A DNA stretch of 64,000 nucleotides from CAVRIA01 sp963721115. GTDB taxonomy: Bacteria; Desulfobacterota; Binatia; HRBIN30; CADEER01. The stretch lies in the NCBI GenBank assembly GCA_963721115.1, contig CAVRIA010000004.1, positions 992,001 to 1,056,000 of the forward strand, read 5' to 3'. This document shows positions 26,595-36,133 of this stretch, piece by piece (position 1 is the stretch's first letter; every line of letters starts with the position of its first letter). The position numbers and the translations under genes are program-made. The notes under the pieces were generated by a model. The model saw only the letters and a program-made list of their open reading frames with translations, did not search any database and was not told the DNA's origin.

Positions 26595-26603
26595 CGAGGC
26601 GAG

Positions 26604-28358
26604 TCAACCGCGATCGGGCCCGATCCGCGGCCGGGGAGGCGCGGGCGGAGCGATCCGCTCGAGAAGGACGAGTCTGCCGAGACCGCCGCCGGGCCGGGAA
26701 TCGAGAGCGGGGATGCGTTCGTACGCTTCGCGCTCGAGAGGCACCAGGCCGGCCCACTGGCCCTCCGACATCAGCAGGTAGCGAGGCCCGTCGCGCAGCG
26801 ATCCGTCGTAGACGGGCACGCGCCCGCCCGCGTAGAAGACGACGCCGTAGTCGAAGCTGCGATACGCGTGGATCTCGCTCATTCCGGTGACGACCTTGCG
26901 GATCTCGGCGACGTACTGGCGGCGCGTCTGCTCGGCGGCGACCTGCGGCAGGACCACCTGCCGGGCGATGATCTCGACGCAAGCGGCACTGAAAAACAGG
27001 CCGGCGAGGATGCCGCCCCAGTGGCGGTCACGGGCGGCGAAGGCGACGAGCAGTAGACCGGCGACCGCTCCCGCCAGGGCCACCTCGAGCGCCATCGGAT
27101 GGGCGCGAGCGATGCGCCCGGCGAGGGCCACGTCGGCCGCCGCGTGCGGTCGCAGCCAGGCGGCGATCAGGTCGAATGCCGAGAGGCCGATCGCGTGGCC
27201 GGCGACGGTGAGGGCGACGAAGGCGAGAGGCACGGCGAGGCTCCACGCCAGGGGAATGAGGACGCGCTCGAGCCGCCGGGGGATGACCTCGCCGCGCAGG
27301 ACCGCATCGGCCCACCAGCCGATGAGCAGGCAGGCGGCGGGGTAGAGCGGCAGCAGGTAGACGCCGCGTTTGCTGACCGGCACGCAGTAGAAGACGAACA
27401 CGACGGCGACCCAGAGGGCGGCGAAATAGCGGGCCTCGCGCGCCCGCTGGACGCGCCGCTCCGTCCACAACGAGGCGGCGACGCTCGGGAGGAGAACGGT
27501 CCAGGGGAGAAAGCCGGCGAGCAGCATCCCGAAGAGGTAGAGGACCGAGTGCCGGTGGCCGCCGGTGAGCCGCGGGTCGCCGATGAAGCGAAAGACGTTC
27601 TCGTCGAGAATCTGCGTGAACAGGAAGCTCGTTCCACCGTGGACGGCGGCCAGGACGTACCAGGCGCCGGCGACCAGGACGACCGCCGAGAGGCCGCGCA
27701 GCGGTCGCAGCTCGAGGGCGAAGCGCGGGCTGAGATCGAAGGCGCAGAGGAAGACGACCTGCAGCAGCGGCAGCGCGATCCCGACCGGGCCCTTGGCGAG
27801 CGTGGCCCACGCGATACCGCCGTACAGGGCGACGAGCCAGAGCGGGCGGCGCGACACCCGAAAGAGGAGAAGGCCGACGAAGGCGAGGACGAGACCGAAG
27901 GCCAGGGTCATGTCGACGCGCGCGCCGGTCGCCGCCCGCAGCCACTCGAAGCTGGTGAGGAGCGCGAGCGCGGAGATCACCCCCGCCCGCGCTCCGATCA
28001 GGTAGGCTACCGCTCCGAACAGAAGCAGCGTGCCGAGCCCGGAGAGCAGGACGGACGGGAAGCGGACGCTGGCCTCGTCGACGCGCCCGTGCACCAGCGC
28101 CGTTGCGGCGCCGAGCCAGTGGAACAGGGGCGGCTTGCGCGGCATCTCGACGCCGTTGCGGCGGGGCAGGATCCACTCGTTCTCATGCACGATCTCCTGC
28201 ACGACGATCGCCTCGCGCGGCTCGCCTTTGGTGTGGAACGGCGCCTTGCCGATCCCCCAGAGCTGCAGCAGAGCCCACGCGACCAGAAACGTGACCGCTC
28301 CGGACAGGACGCCCATCAGGCGGAGAGCTCTCGTCGTCGTGCGGTTGGTCTCCGACAT
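26604..28358 (-). CDS. GT39/ArnT-like multi-span glycosyltransferase
   Basis: 584 residues, with about 11-12 hydrophobic helices and a soluble C-terminal region (about 480-584). The first periplasmic loop GEPREAIVVQEIVHENEWI carries the acidic-x-Arg motif of the PMT/ArnT family, followed by MPRKPPLFHWLGA. Such enzymes move a sugar from a polyprenyl-phosphate donor to lipid A, protein or glycan at the periplasmic face. The acceptor is unknown here. The gene pairs with the GT2 gene downstream and diverges from a secreted protein gene. Confidence 0.88.
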   Translation of the reverse strand: MSETNRTTTRALRLMGVLSGAVTFLVAWALLQLWGIGKAPFHTKGEPREAIVVQEIVHENEWILPRRNGVEMPRKPPLFHWLGAATALVHGRVDEASVRFPSVLLSGLGTLLLFGAVAYLIGARAGVISALALLTSFEWLRAATGARVDMTLAFGLVLAFVGLLLFRVSRRPLWLVALYGGIAWATLAKGPVGIALPLLQVVFLCAFDLSPRFALELRPLRGLSAVVLVAGAWYVLAAVHGGTSFLFTQILDENVFRFIGDPRLTGGHRHSVLYLFGMLLAGFLPWTVLLPSVAASLWTERRVQRAREARYFAALWVAVVFVFYCVPVSKRGVYLLPLYPAACLLIGWWADAVLRGEVIPRRLERVLIPLAWSLAVPLAFVALTVAGHAIGLSAFDLIAAWLRPHAAADVALAGRIARAHPMALEVALAGAVAGLLLVAFAARDRHWGGILAGLFFSAACVEIIARQVVLPQVAAEQTRRQYVAEIRKVVTGMSEIHAYRSFDYGVVFYAGGRVPVYDGSLRDGPRYLLMSEGQWAGLVPLEREAYERIPALDSRPGGGLGRLVLLERIAPPAPPRPRIGPDRG

Positions 28359-28524
28359 CTCTGGGCCGATCCTGCTCTCGGGCTCACCCTGAACCCACCG
28401 CGCGCCGCATCGCGACTTCGGACGGACCCTGACCGCAAACGGAAGCTGCGGGCGCGATTGTCCTCCTCACCACAAAGGCGTTTGCGATTCAACGCGACCC
28501 GGGGCCGGGCGAGTCGAGAGCCTG

Positions 28525-28553
28525 TTGCGGCAGGGCTCGGCAGTCGCTACGTT
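28525..28553 (+). promoter_or_regulatory. Weak promoter candidate for the lyase-like gene
   Basis: TTGCGG at 28525, 17 bases, TACGTT at 28548-28553. Each box matches only three consensus positions. It lies so close to ATG 28567 that the leader would be about seven bases, and no ribosome site is visible there. Confidence 0.25.
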
Positions 28554-28566
28554 CCCCTCCTTGGGC

Positions 28567-30825
28567 ATGCGAAAGAGAGTTTCCCCGGCGCTGGCGGTGG
28601 CCGCCGTTGTCTGCGCTTCCTCGATCGCAGCTGCCGCCGCCCATCGGTCGTCGCTGACCGTACCCTTTGCCGTCAGCGAGACCAGGGGCGTGGCGCGCCG
28701 TCAATGGCCGCTCACCTTCACGGTGCCGTTCGCGCGCGGCGAGCTCGCGGACGGCACGTCCGTCGCCGTGACGAACGAGCGCGGCGTGCGCGCCCCGACC
28801 CAGGCGAGGGCCCTCGCCCACTGGCCCGACGGCAGCGTTCGCTGGCTGCTCGTCGACAGCCGTGTCGACCTCGAGGCGAACGGACGGGTCGAGATGCACG
28901 TTCGACCGGAAGCGCCACCGTCTGCGGCGCAGCCGCTTCGGGTCGACGACGGGCAAGAGCGTGTGTTGATCGACACGGGCGCCATCCGCTTCGAGATTCC
29001 GAAGAAGCACTTCGGCATCCTGGACGGCGTGAAGCTGGAGTCCGGCCCCGCCGTCACCCGGGGGGCCGTAACCTCCTCCGTCACCGTCGCGGGCAGCACC
29101 GTTCAGGCGTTGACGCCTTCCAGTGTCACCGTTCTCGAGAAGGGACCGTTGCGGGCGCGGATCGAGCTGCGCGGCACCTACGGAAAGGGTTTCGACTACC
29201 TCATCCGGGTGGACGCCTATGCGGGACAGCCGTTCGTGCGCGTCCTGCACACCTTCATCGACCGCAACTCCGCTGCCTACGTCGAGGTCTCGCGGCTCTC
29301 GATCGACGTTCCGCTGGAAACCCTGGCCGCGGCGACCTGGGCCGGCGGAGTCGAGAAGGGCCAGCTGCGCACCGCGGCGTTGGATGACGCGGTTCTCTTC
29401 TACCAACCCGACAACCTCACGTATCGGATGGGAGATCGGGAAGAGCAGGGACACCTGGAAGGGTGGCTCGAGGCGCGCACGAAGAAGATCACCACCGGGG
29501 TGGCGGCGCGCTGGTTCTGGGAGGAGTATCCGAAAAGCATCGAGCTGCGCCCGCAGCAGCTCGTCTACAACCTCTGGGCGCCGCAGGCGCGGCCAGCGAA
29601 GGTGGGGATGGGGGCGGCGAAGACACACGAGTTCGTCCTCTGGGCCGCGCCGGCAAAGACCATGGAACGCAAGGCTTTGCAGGGCCTGGCGGAACCTCTC
29701 GTCGCCTCGGTTGATCCGTCCTGGATCGTGCGCACCGGGGCGCTGCCGCAGGCGATCACCGCCGCAGCACCGGCCGCGCCGTTTGCCCGCCGAGTCGTCG
29801 AGGCGGCGGAGCGCTACCGGCGCCGCAACGATCGCGAGCCCTGGGACGACCGCGGCGAGGTTCGCTGCGAAGGCATTGGCGGCGACCGACCGCGAACCGG
29901 TGCGTACGGAATGTGGAACTGGGGCGACTGGAACTACCCGAAATACCAGGACACCACCAAGGGTTGTGATGCGTGGGGAAACCTGGAGTACGACACGGCG
30001 CAGGTGCTGGCGCTGGCGTTCGCCGCCAGTGGGAAGCCCGATCTCCATGGCGCCATGGTGGCCGCCGCCCGGCACTTCATGGACGTCGATACGATTCATT
30101 TCTATCCGTATCGGCCGTCGTGGGTCGGGATGAACCATCCCAAGAACCCGCTGCACTTCACCTTCGAGCTCGGAGGGGTGGATCTCGGCCATACCTGGAC
30201 GGAGGGGTTGATCTCCTACTTCTTTCTGACCGGCGACGAGCGCGGCCTGGAAGCCGCGCGCGGCATCGCGGACTATCTGGTGGGGAGAGCACACGGCTTC
30301 GTGCGCGGCAATCCGAGACAGTGGGGCTGGCCACAGATCGCGCTCATCGCGGTATACGATGCCACCGGCGACGCAAAGTATCTCGAAGCGGCGAAGCAGT
30401 ACGCCGCAGGCGGCATGAAGGCGCACTCGCCAACGGATGTGAACAAGTGGAAGCTCGGTATTCTGGCGGACGGGCTCGCCTATACGGACTCGGTGACGCG
30501 GGATGCGGCGATCGAGGCGTGGCTGGCGAAGTACGTCGACGCCGTGACGAGTCGCAAGGTGACGCTCGACGCGCGACTCTTTCCCGCCGTCGCTTACATG
30601 GCAGCGCTACGGGGAAACGCGGAGTGGAAGGCCGCGGCGTTGAAGCGCGCCGAGAAGCTGGACCTCGGCAGCTGGGGCAAGCCCTTCACGATCAACGGAC
30701 GGCTCGGTTTTCGGATCTACTCTCTGCTCTCCGGAGAGACGCCCGCGCCGCGATCCAGCCACCGACCGGCGCGTTCCGAGCACAAGAAGGGGAAGAATCG
30801 CGCCACCGCCCCGCGTCGCTCGTGA
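28567..30825 (+). CDS. Secreted exo-rhamnogalacturonan-lyase-like (RGLX/YetA family) protein
   Basis: 752 residues from ATG 28567. A signal peptide covers about 1-28 (MRKRVSPALAVAAVVCASS, then Ala-rich cleavage region). The domain order fits the PcRGLX/YetA-like family: an N-terminal beta domain (VPFAVSETRGVARRQWPLTF, then ALAHWPDGSVRWLLVD), a central beta-sandwich (about 120-370), and a C-terminal alpha/alpha toroid (about 410-720) with WNWGDWNYPKYQ, HTWTEGLISYFFLTGD and RQWGWPQIALIAV. Known members cleave rhamnogalacturonan or related uronic acid chains; catalytic residues were not checked. A basic 30-residue tail ends the protein. It stands alone between divergent and convergent neighbours. 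Confidence 0.8.
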   Translation: MRKRVSPALAVAAVVCASSIAAAAAHRSSLTVPFAVSETRGVARRQWPLTFTVPFARGELADGTSVAVTNERGVRAPTQARALAHWPDGSVRWLLVDSRVDLEANGRVEMHVRPEAPPSAAQPLRVDDGQERVLIDTGAIRFEIPKKHFGILDGVKLESGPAVTRGAVTSSVTVAGSTVQALTPSSVTVLEKGPLRARIELRGTYGKGFDYLIRVDAYAGQPFVRVLHTFIDRNSAAYVEVSRLSIDVPLETLAAATWAGGVEKGQLRTAALDDAVLFYQPDNLTYRMGDREEQGHLEGWLEARTKKITTGVAARWFWEEYPKSIELRPQQLVYNLWAPQARPAKVGMGAAKTHEFVLWAAPAKTMERKALQGLAEPLVASVDPSWIVRTGALPQAITAAAPAAPFARRVVEAAERYRRRNDREPWDDRGEVRCEGIGGDRPRTGAYGMWNWGDWNYPKYQDTTKGCDAWGNLEYDTAQVLALAFAASGKPDLHGAMVAAARHFMDVDTIHFYPYRPSWVGMNHPKNPLHFTFELGGVDLGHTWTEGLISYFFLTGDERGLEAARGIADYLVGRAHGFVRGNPRQWGWPQIALIAVYDATGDAKYLEAAKQYAAGGMKAHSPTDVNKWKLGILADGLAYTDSVTRDAAIEAWLAKYVDAVTSRKVTLDARLFPAVAYMAALRGNAEWKAAALKRAEKLDLGSWGKPFTINGRLGFRIYSLLSGETPAPRSSHRPARSEHKKGKNRATAPRRS

Positions 30826-30915
30826 TATCCCCTTTCGACCCCGTTGATTGCCTGCTGTCTCGCGCCGTGATCGGGGCCGGCAAGATCTGCTGAGAAGCGC
30901 TGCCCCGGCCCAGGC

Positions 30916-31542
30916 TCACCACTTCGCGCCTTGCGTGACCCGGATGGGCTGCTTGCCGTGGCGCTGTCGCCGCAAGAGGACGTAGAGGGCTCCGGCGCCA
31001 CCGTCGCAAGGCCGTGCGCTGGTGAACGCGAGCACCAGTCGCGACCAGGTCGTGCGGGCGAGCCAGGCGGCGAGGCGGTGCTTGAGCACCGGGACCTGGT
31101 CCTTCGAGTTCAGGCCGCGGCCGTGAATGATCAGAACACAGCGCCAGCCGCGCTGGTGGGCGTCGGTCAGAAACACGTCGACGGCCGTGCGTGCTTGCTC
31201 TGTCGTCATGCCGTGCAGGTCGAGGTGCGCCTGGTAGGCGAACTCGCCGTTGCGCAGGCGACGGACGAGGCGATGATCGATGCCCATCGCCGCTCCCTCG
31301 ACGAACTCGGTGGTGTCGGAGATGTCGAACGTCCCGGCTCCGGCAACCAGGTCCGACAGCTCGGCGATGACCTCCGCATCGGCGTCCGTCACCGGACGGG
31401 GGGAGGGTGTGGGCGGCGGAACGGGAACTCGTCGCCCCGACTCGGGTGCTAGAGGACGAACGCCGGCCATCTCATGCTCGAAGAGGTCGGCGTCGCTGGT
31501 CGCGGTGAGCCTCTTCGGAGGCTCGGGCTTGGGGTCCGGCAC
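30916..31542 (-). CDS. Smr-domain endonuclease-like protein
   Basis: 208 residues if it starts at GTG 31542. Residues about 5-70 form a linker-like region with DADLFEHEMAGVRPL, common at the N-terminus of stand-alone Smr proteins. The Smr domain at about 115-205 has LDLHGMTTEQA and the HGRG motif (VLIIHGRGLNSKD), the two elements associated with nicking activity and binding to branched nucleic acid or collided ribosomes. The frame is open up to ATG 31770, but residues encoded there look non-coding, and 208 residues suits the family. The start is uncertain. It diverges from the enoyl-CoA hydratase gene. Confidence 0.8.
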   Translation of the reverse strand: MPDPKPEPPKRLTATSDADLFEHEMAGVRPLAPESGRRVPVPPPTPSPRPVTDADAEVIAELSDLVAGAGTFDISDTTEFVEGAAMGIDHRLVRRLRNGEFAYQAHLDLHGMTTEQARTAVDVFLTDAHQRGWRCVLIIHGRGLNSKDQVPVLKHRLAAWLARTTWSRLVLAFTSARPCDGGAGALYVLLRRQRHGKQPIRVTQGAKW

Positions 31543-31807
31543 GCTCGGGGCGGATCTCCGTGCGTTGCCGGCGCCGGCAGAGAGTTGGCGAAACGGGTGG
31601 TGATGAAACCCGTTGCCGGAAGGACCAGTGAGGAGGTGATTGAAGCCTCCGCCGCCGCATCCGATGACCTCCACTTCGCTTTCGAGACTGATTTGAAAGT
31701 AAGCGAGATCGAGCGGCGAGGCAATCGCCGATCGAACGCGTCGGGTGGACGGTTGCGGGCGCGGGACCAAACTGGTTCAATTGCCCCGACTGCGCGGGGA
31801 TCTCGTC

Positions 31808-32608
31808 ATGGTGGAAGCAGGTCAGGGGCCGCTCGTGGTGCGGCGGGAACCGCCCATCGGCTGGGTCGTGGTCAACCGGCCGGCGGCCCACAACGCCCTC
31901 AGCGCCGAAGTCTGGGAGCGACTGGGCGGCGGGGTGAACGACCTGGCGAGCGACACCGCGGTGCGGGTGATCGTGCTGCGCGGCGCTGGAGATCGGGCCT
32001 TCATCTCGGGCGCCGATATCAGCGAGTTTCGCTCGAACCGCGCCGACGCTGCGATGACCGCCAAGTACGACGAGCTTTCGGCGCGTGCCTGGCTGGCGCT
32101 TCGCAGCGCGCCGCAACCGGTGATCGCCATGATCAACGGCCTCTGCTACGGCGGAGGCGTTTCGGTCGCGCTCGCCTGCGACGTTCGCCTGGCCGCCGAC
32201 CACGCCCGTTTCGCCGTGCCGGCGGCGCGGCTCGGCCTCTCGTATCCGATGGAAGGCGGCGTGGAGAGCCTGGTCCAGGTGGTGGGTCCGACGCATGCTG
32301 CCGACATCCTACTCTCGGCTCGCCCCCTGGACGCCGAGGAGGCTTGCCGGATCGGCCTGATCAATCGCGTCGTTCCGCGCCACCGGCTGGAGGAGGCCAC
32401 GCGCGAGTACGCGCTCGCGATGGCGGAAGGCGCACCCCTGACGCTCACCGCCCACAAACGGGCCATTCAGGAGGCCCTTCGTCCGAGGGCGGATCGCGAC
32501 CCGAACGGCCTCCGCGAAGCCATGCGCCGATGCTTCGACAGCGCCGACTACCAGGAGGGGATTTCCGCTTTCCTCGAGAAGCGCAAGCCGAGGTTCCGCG
32601 GGCGCTGA
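31808..32608 (+). CDS. Enoyl-CoA hydratase/isomerase family protein
   Basis: 266 residues of the crotonase superfamily. The oxyanion hole elements are ISGADISEF and CYGGGVSVAL; a Glu in the PMEGGVE segment sits near the usual catalytic position. It starts with RREPPIGWVVVNRPAAHNAL, the typical first strand. Such enzymes hydrate or isomerise enoyl-CoA thioesters in fatty acid or aromatic catabolism; the substrate cannot be inferred. ATG 31808 has GGGGA upstream. It ends five bases before nagA, which is metabolically unrelated. Confidence 0.88.
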   Translation: MVEAGQGPLVVRREPPIGWVVVNRPAAHNALSAEVWERLGGGVNDLASDTAVRVIVLRGAGDRAFISGADISEFRSNRADAAMTAKYDELSARAWLALRSAPQPVIAMINGLCYGGGVSVALACDVRLAADHARFAVPAARLGLSYPMEGGVESLVQVVGPTHAADILLSARPLDAEEACRIGLINRVVPRHRLEEATREYALAMAEGAPLTLTAHKRAIQEALRPRADRDPNGLREAMRRCFDSADYQEGISAFLEKRKPRFRGR

Positions 32609-32612
32609 GGAC

Positions 32613-33791
32613 ATGGAGACCCGCACGGGCGAACGGCCTATCGTCATCCGCGGCGGGGCGGTCGTCACTCCCGGCGGAATTCGCTCGCCGTGCGACGTTC
32701 GCGTCGAGGCCGGGCGAATCGCGGCGATCGAGTCGGACCTGCCGGGCGACGATGCCGAGGTCATCGAAGCGGAGGGAAGTCTGATCGCTCCGGGCTTTTT
32801 CGACCTGCACGTCCACGGCGCCGGCGGCGCGATGTTCGAAGACGGGAACGTCGAAGGCAACGAGCGCATTCTGGCGACGTTGGCTCGATTCGGCACGACG
32901 CGGTTGCTGGCCACCGTGGCGACGCTGCCGGCTGACCGACTGATCTCCGTGGTCGAGGCGATTGCCGCCTGCGCCTCCGGCGTGGCGGGCGCCCGCCTCG
33001 CCGGTATCCACATGGAGGGGCCGTATCTCAACCCCCGCTGGTGCGGGGCGCAGAACCCGTCCTGGATGCGACCGCCGTCTATCGAAGAATTCGACTTGCT
33101 GCAGCGGCGCAGTGGCGGTCTGATCCGGCTGGTCACCGTGGCGCCCGAGCTCCCTGACTGCTTGCCGTTCATCGCGGCGCTGCGGGAGCGCTCGGTGCGG
33201 GTGGGGATCGGGCACAGCGCGGCGACAGAAGACGAGGTGGAGGCGGCGGTGGCGGCGGGGGCGACCCACGTGACGCACCTGTTCAACGCCATGCCATCGC
33301 TGCACCACCGACAAGCCGGCCTGCTCGGCACGGCCCTGACGGACGACCGCCTCTCTGTCGAGTTGATCTGCGACGGGCATCACGTCGGCCGGCGAGCCGT
33401 CGAGATCGCCATGCGGTGCAAGCCGGCGGACCGTGTGGTCTTGGTCAGCGACGGTGTCGCGGCGCTCGGACTGCCGGAAGGAGAGATCGACCTCTTCGGC
33501 TCTCGTTGCATCATCCGCGCCGGCGCGGTGCGAAGAGGGACGGATGGGCCTCTGGCGGGAAGTTGCCTGACCCTCGGCGGTGCCGTTCGCAACCTGCGAG
33601 AGTGGCTGCCGCCCTGGCCGCTGCACGAGCTGTTGCATCTGGCTTCGAGGTCGCCGGCCCGAGTGGCCGGCGACCTCGGAGGGGGAAGCGTCATCGAGCG
33701 CGGCCTGCCCGCCGACCTGGTGGTCTTGGACGGCGATCTGGAGGTGGTCGCGACGCTGTGCGGCGGGCGAACGGTCTTCCGCACGATCTGA
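32613..33791 (+). CDS. nagA: N-acetylglucosamine-6-phosphate deacetylase
   Basis: 392 residues, usual length. Metal and catalytic motifs of the amidohydrolase superfamily appear in order: GFFDLHVHGAGG, GIHMEGPYLNP, VGIGHSAA, THLFNAMPSLHH, and LVSDGVAALG with the catalytic Asp. It converts GlcNAc-6-phosphate to glucosamine-6-phosphate and acetate in amino sugar recycling. No nagB or PTS gene is near. The start is five bases after the hydratase stop, so the two are probably cotranscribed. Confidence 0.92.
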   Translation: METRTGERPIVIRGGAVVTPGGIRSPCDVRVEAGRIAAIESDLPGDDAEVIEAEGSLIAPGFFDLHVHGAGGAMFEDGNVEGNERILATLARFGTTRLLATVATLPADRLISVVEAIAACASGVAGARLAGIHMEGPYLNPRWCGAQNPSWMRPPSIEEFDLLQRRSGGLIRLVTVAPELPDCLPFIAALRERSVRVGIGHSAATEDEVEAAVAAGATHVTHLFNAMPSLHHRQAGLLGTALTDDRLSVELICDGHHVGRRAVEIAMRCKPADRVVLVSDGVAALGLPEGEIDLFGSRCIIRAGAVRRGTDGPLAGSCLTLGGAVRNLREWLPPWPLHELLHLASRSPARVAGDLGGGSVIERGLPADLVVLDGDLEVVATLCGGRTVFRTI

Positions 33792-33872
33792 AGCCCGTTT
33801 CTCGTCGAATTCGCCTCGGCTCCTTTGCCTTCCACCTCGCACAGCTAGACGCATGTAGCCCAAAAATCGCGC

Positions 33873-33901
33873 TTGACGAGATGGCAATCCCACCCTAGCC
33901 T
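33873..33901 (+). promoter_or_regulatory. Promoter candidate for the secreted 248-residue protein
   Basis: TTGACG (33873-33878), 17 bases, TAGCCT (33896-33901). The start codon at 33923 lies 21 bases past the -10 box, with GGAGG between. Confidence 0.45.
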
Positions 33902-33922
33902 AGCCCGCCAGGAGGATGGATG

Positions 33923-34666
33923 ATGACGGGAAGACCGGGAAGGGTGGCGGTGTTGGCGTTGGTCGTGGCGGTCGGCGGCAGTGCGATGGCAAGTGCCCAG
34001 CTGCGGCCGGCGGCGAACCGGGCCGACGTCATCGAGATCGGAGAGCCGATCATCATCAGCCGCGACGTGTTGAAGCTCGAGATGCAGCGAAATATCGAGC
34101 TGCGCGAGTATGTCGAGCTGTACGGCTGGCCCGAGTACGCGGAAGTCCAAGAGGTTCAGGTTCAGGAGCCCTTCGCGCCGTACGAGATCCGCCTGTACTA
34201 TCTGCGCCGCGACCAGTACCTCGCCTTCGGGCGGGTCCACGTGGCGCCGAGCCTCTACGACTACGGCGTCGTGAAATACGAGGGCTCGATCAGTGAAGCG
34301 GACCTCAATCGCCTCTTGACCGCGCAACCCACCGCCGCCCAGGCCGCCGAGGCGCCCAGCGAGCCCCCTCCGTCCGCAAAGATGGACGAGCAACCGGAGC
34401 AGAAGAAGGCCGAAGCGGCGGAGCCGGAGCCGGAACCGATGGTCATGGCGTCGGCCGAGATAGAGCCGGCGCCAGCCCCACCGGCTCCGTCCGGCGACCT
34501 GGAGGCGATCATCCAGCGCTTGGAGGCCGCCGCCGACCGCGCTGCCGTTGCCGCAGATCACGCGGAGCGCGCCAGCGTGGCGGCAAAGAACTCGGCGGAG
34601 CGAGCGACGACGACCCTCGACCGGGTCATCGAAGCGCAGCAGGCCGCGGCCGAACAGCCGCAGTGA
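33923..34666 (+). CDS. Secreted or periplasmic hypothetical protein with helical C-terminus
   Basis: 247 residues. The N-terminal signal peptide (MTGRPGRVAVLALVVAVGGS, cleavage near ASA-Q) precedes a folded region of about 100 residues with a string of Tyr and acidic residues (LREYVELYGWPEYAEVQEV, then YEIRLYYLRRDQYLAFGRV). A Pro/Glu-rich linker (about 120-190) leads to an Ala-rich helix (about 195-240) that should form a coiled coil. I do not recognise a family. ATG 33923 has GGAGG seven bases upstream; ATG 33920 is one codon earlier. It seems monocistronic. Confidence 0.75.
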   Translation: MTGRPGRVAVLALVVAVGGSAMASAQLRPAANRADVIEIGEPIIISRDVLKLEMQRNIELREYVELYGWPEYAEVQEVQVQEPFAPYEIRLYYLRRDQYLAFGRVHVAPSLYDYGVVKYEGSISEADLNRLLTAQPTAAQAAEAPSEPPPSAKMDEQPEQKKAEAAEPEPEPMVMASAEIEPAPAPPAPSGDLEAIIQRLEAAADRAAVAADHAERASVAAKNSAERATTTLDRVIEAQQAAAEQPQ

Positions 34667-34708
34667 CGCGTTCCTGACTATCGTTATCCCGTTTCACCCA
34701 CTCACGGC

Positions 34709-35944
34709 TCAGTCGGCGTTGCGGCGCACCTCGGCGAAGGCGCCGTCCGTAACGTCGAGAGTCTTCCGGATGTCGGCCTCGGAGTGGGCCGCGGACAGAA
34801 ACCAGTTGTGATAGGGCGCGAGATAGACACCGCCCTGGGCGCAGGCCGCGGCAAAGAGGCGACTGCGACCGAACTTGTGGTCTTCTCGAAAGGTCAAGAA
34901 GGGCATGGCCGGCGGGCCGGAGTATGTGATCGGGATGCCGTGGCTGGTGGCCTGCTCCTCGATTCCACGCCGCAAGAGCGTTCCCACGTCGTGCATGTGC
35001 TCGATCGCGCCGCCGGCCTCCATCTCGCGCAAACAGGCGAGCGCTGCGGCCATGGGAACCGGCGCCGTGAAGTACGAGCCCGTGAAGTAGACGTCTCGCG
35101 CCGCCTGGCGCAGAGCCTCGCGCCCTACGCAGGCGGAGAGCGGGTAGCCGTTGGCGATCGCCTTGGCATAGCAGGATAGATCTGGCCGCAACCCGAACAG
35201 CTCACCCGATCCGCCGAGGTGAAGCCGGAACCCGGCGCGGACATCGTCCAGAACGAGCACGGCACCGAATTCGTCGCACAGGGCGCGCACTCCCGCCAGG
35301 AACCCGTCGCGCGGCAGCTCCTGATCGTGGAACGCGTCGTGCCGAAACGGGGTGACAATGACCGCGGCCACACAGCCGCCCTCCCGGTCGAGGACGGCGC
35401 GCAGGCTATCGGGGTCGTTATAGGTGAACGTGAGCACGTTCGACCGGTCTTCCGGGGTCACGCCGGCGGGGGCCGGTGTGCACCAGGCGTGCGCCCCGTG
35501 ATAGGCGCCCTCCGCCATGACCACCTTCGAGCGGCCCGTGTGACGGCGCGCGACGGCGATCGCCCAGGTGCAGACGTCGGAGCCGTTCTTGGCGAAGGCG
35601 GCCCAGTCGGCAAAGGGCGTCAGCCCAACCAGGTGCTCCGCGAGCTCGACCCAGACGCGACCCGGCCCGTTGAAGCAGTGCCCGTCCGCCGCCTGCCGGC
35701 GCGCGGCCTCCTCGACCTTCGCGTGCTGATGGCCGAGGACGATGGGACCGTAGGAGCACATGTAGTCGATGTACTCGTTGCCGTCGACGTCCCAGACCCG
35801 GCAGCCGAGACCTCGCTCGAAGAAGTACGGATGCGCGCCGGCGACGAGCATGGCGGGGGATTGGTGGCCGTGAATGCCGCCCGGAACTACCTTCAAGGCC
35901 CGTTCGAAAAGGGCTTGCGTCTCGGTCAGTCGATTTGAGCCCAT
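34709..35944 (-). CDS. Class III PLP-dependent aminotransferase (glutamate-1-semialdehyde mutase-like)
   Basis: 411 residues. The layout is that of the GSA-aminomutase branch: VVPGGIHGHQSPAMLV, DVDGNEYIDYMCSYGP, FAKNGSDVCTWAIAVAR cofactor phosphate site, VLVLDDVRAGFRLHLGG with the PLP-ring Asp, and the Schiff-base Lys in LSCYAKAIANGYP. True HemL has a more standard substrate loop, so this may act on another amino or keto substrate. No heme genes are nearby. It is isolated, facing a convergent neighbour at its 3' side and a divergent one at its 5' side. Confidence 0.88.
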   Translation of the reverse strand: MGSNRLTETQALFERALKVVPGGIHGHQSPAMLVAGAHPYFFERGLGCRVWDVDGNEYIDYMCSYGPIVLGHQHAKVEEAARRQAADGHCFNGPGRVWVELAEHLVGLTPFADWAAFAKNGSDVCTWAIAVARRHTGRSKVVMAEGAYHGAHAWCTPAPAGVTPEDRSNVLTFTYNDPDSLRAVLDREGGCVAAVIVTPFRHDAFHDQELPRDGFLAGVRALCDEFGAVLVLDDVRAGFRLHLGGSGELFGLRPDLSCYAKAIANGYPLSACVGREALRQAARDVYFTGSYFTAPVPMAAALACLREMEAGGAIEHMHDVGTLLRRGIEEQATSHGIPITYSGPPAMPFLTFREDHKFGRSRLFAAACAQGGVYLAPYHNWFLSAAHSEADIRKTLDVTDGAFAEVRRNAD

Positions 35945-36080
35945 GGTGCCTCTGCGCCGGTCGGACCCTTAGCGCGGAAGGCACGATGATTTCCAGACCT
36001 GGGCAGGTTGGGCTACTTCTCGTCCGTTGGCGACGGGGCGCGGTGGTGTTGGAGCGGCCGCGGCGGTCCGCGTCCGGGCG

Positions 36081-36109
36081 TTGACACGTTCGGACGCCGC
36101 TGGTAGCGA
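36081..36109 (+). promoter_or_regulatory. Promoter of the 60-residue membrane protein
   Basis: TTGACA (36081-36086), 17 bases, TAGCGA (36104-36109). The -35 box is perfect. The GTG start lies at 36134 with AGGGAG between. Confidence 0.55.
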
Positions 36110-36133
36110 TTGGCGCGGTTAGGGAGACGAACC

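Noticed and set aside
27099..29387. 762-codon plus-strand frame across GT39 and the lyase start
   Set aside because: Antisense to the glycosyltransferase and out of frame with the lyase; Arg/Glu-rich shadow.
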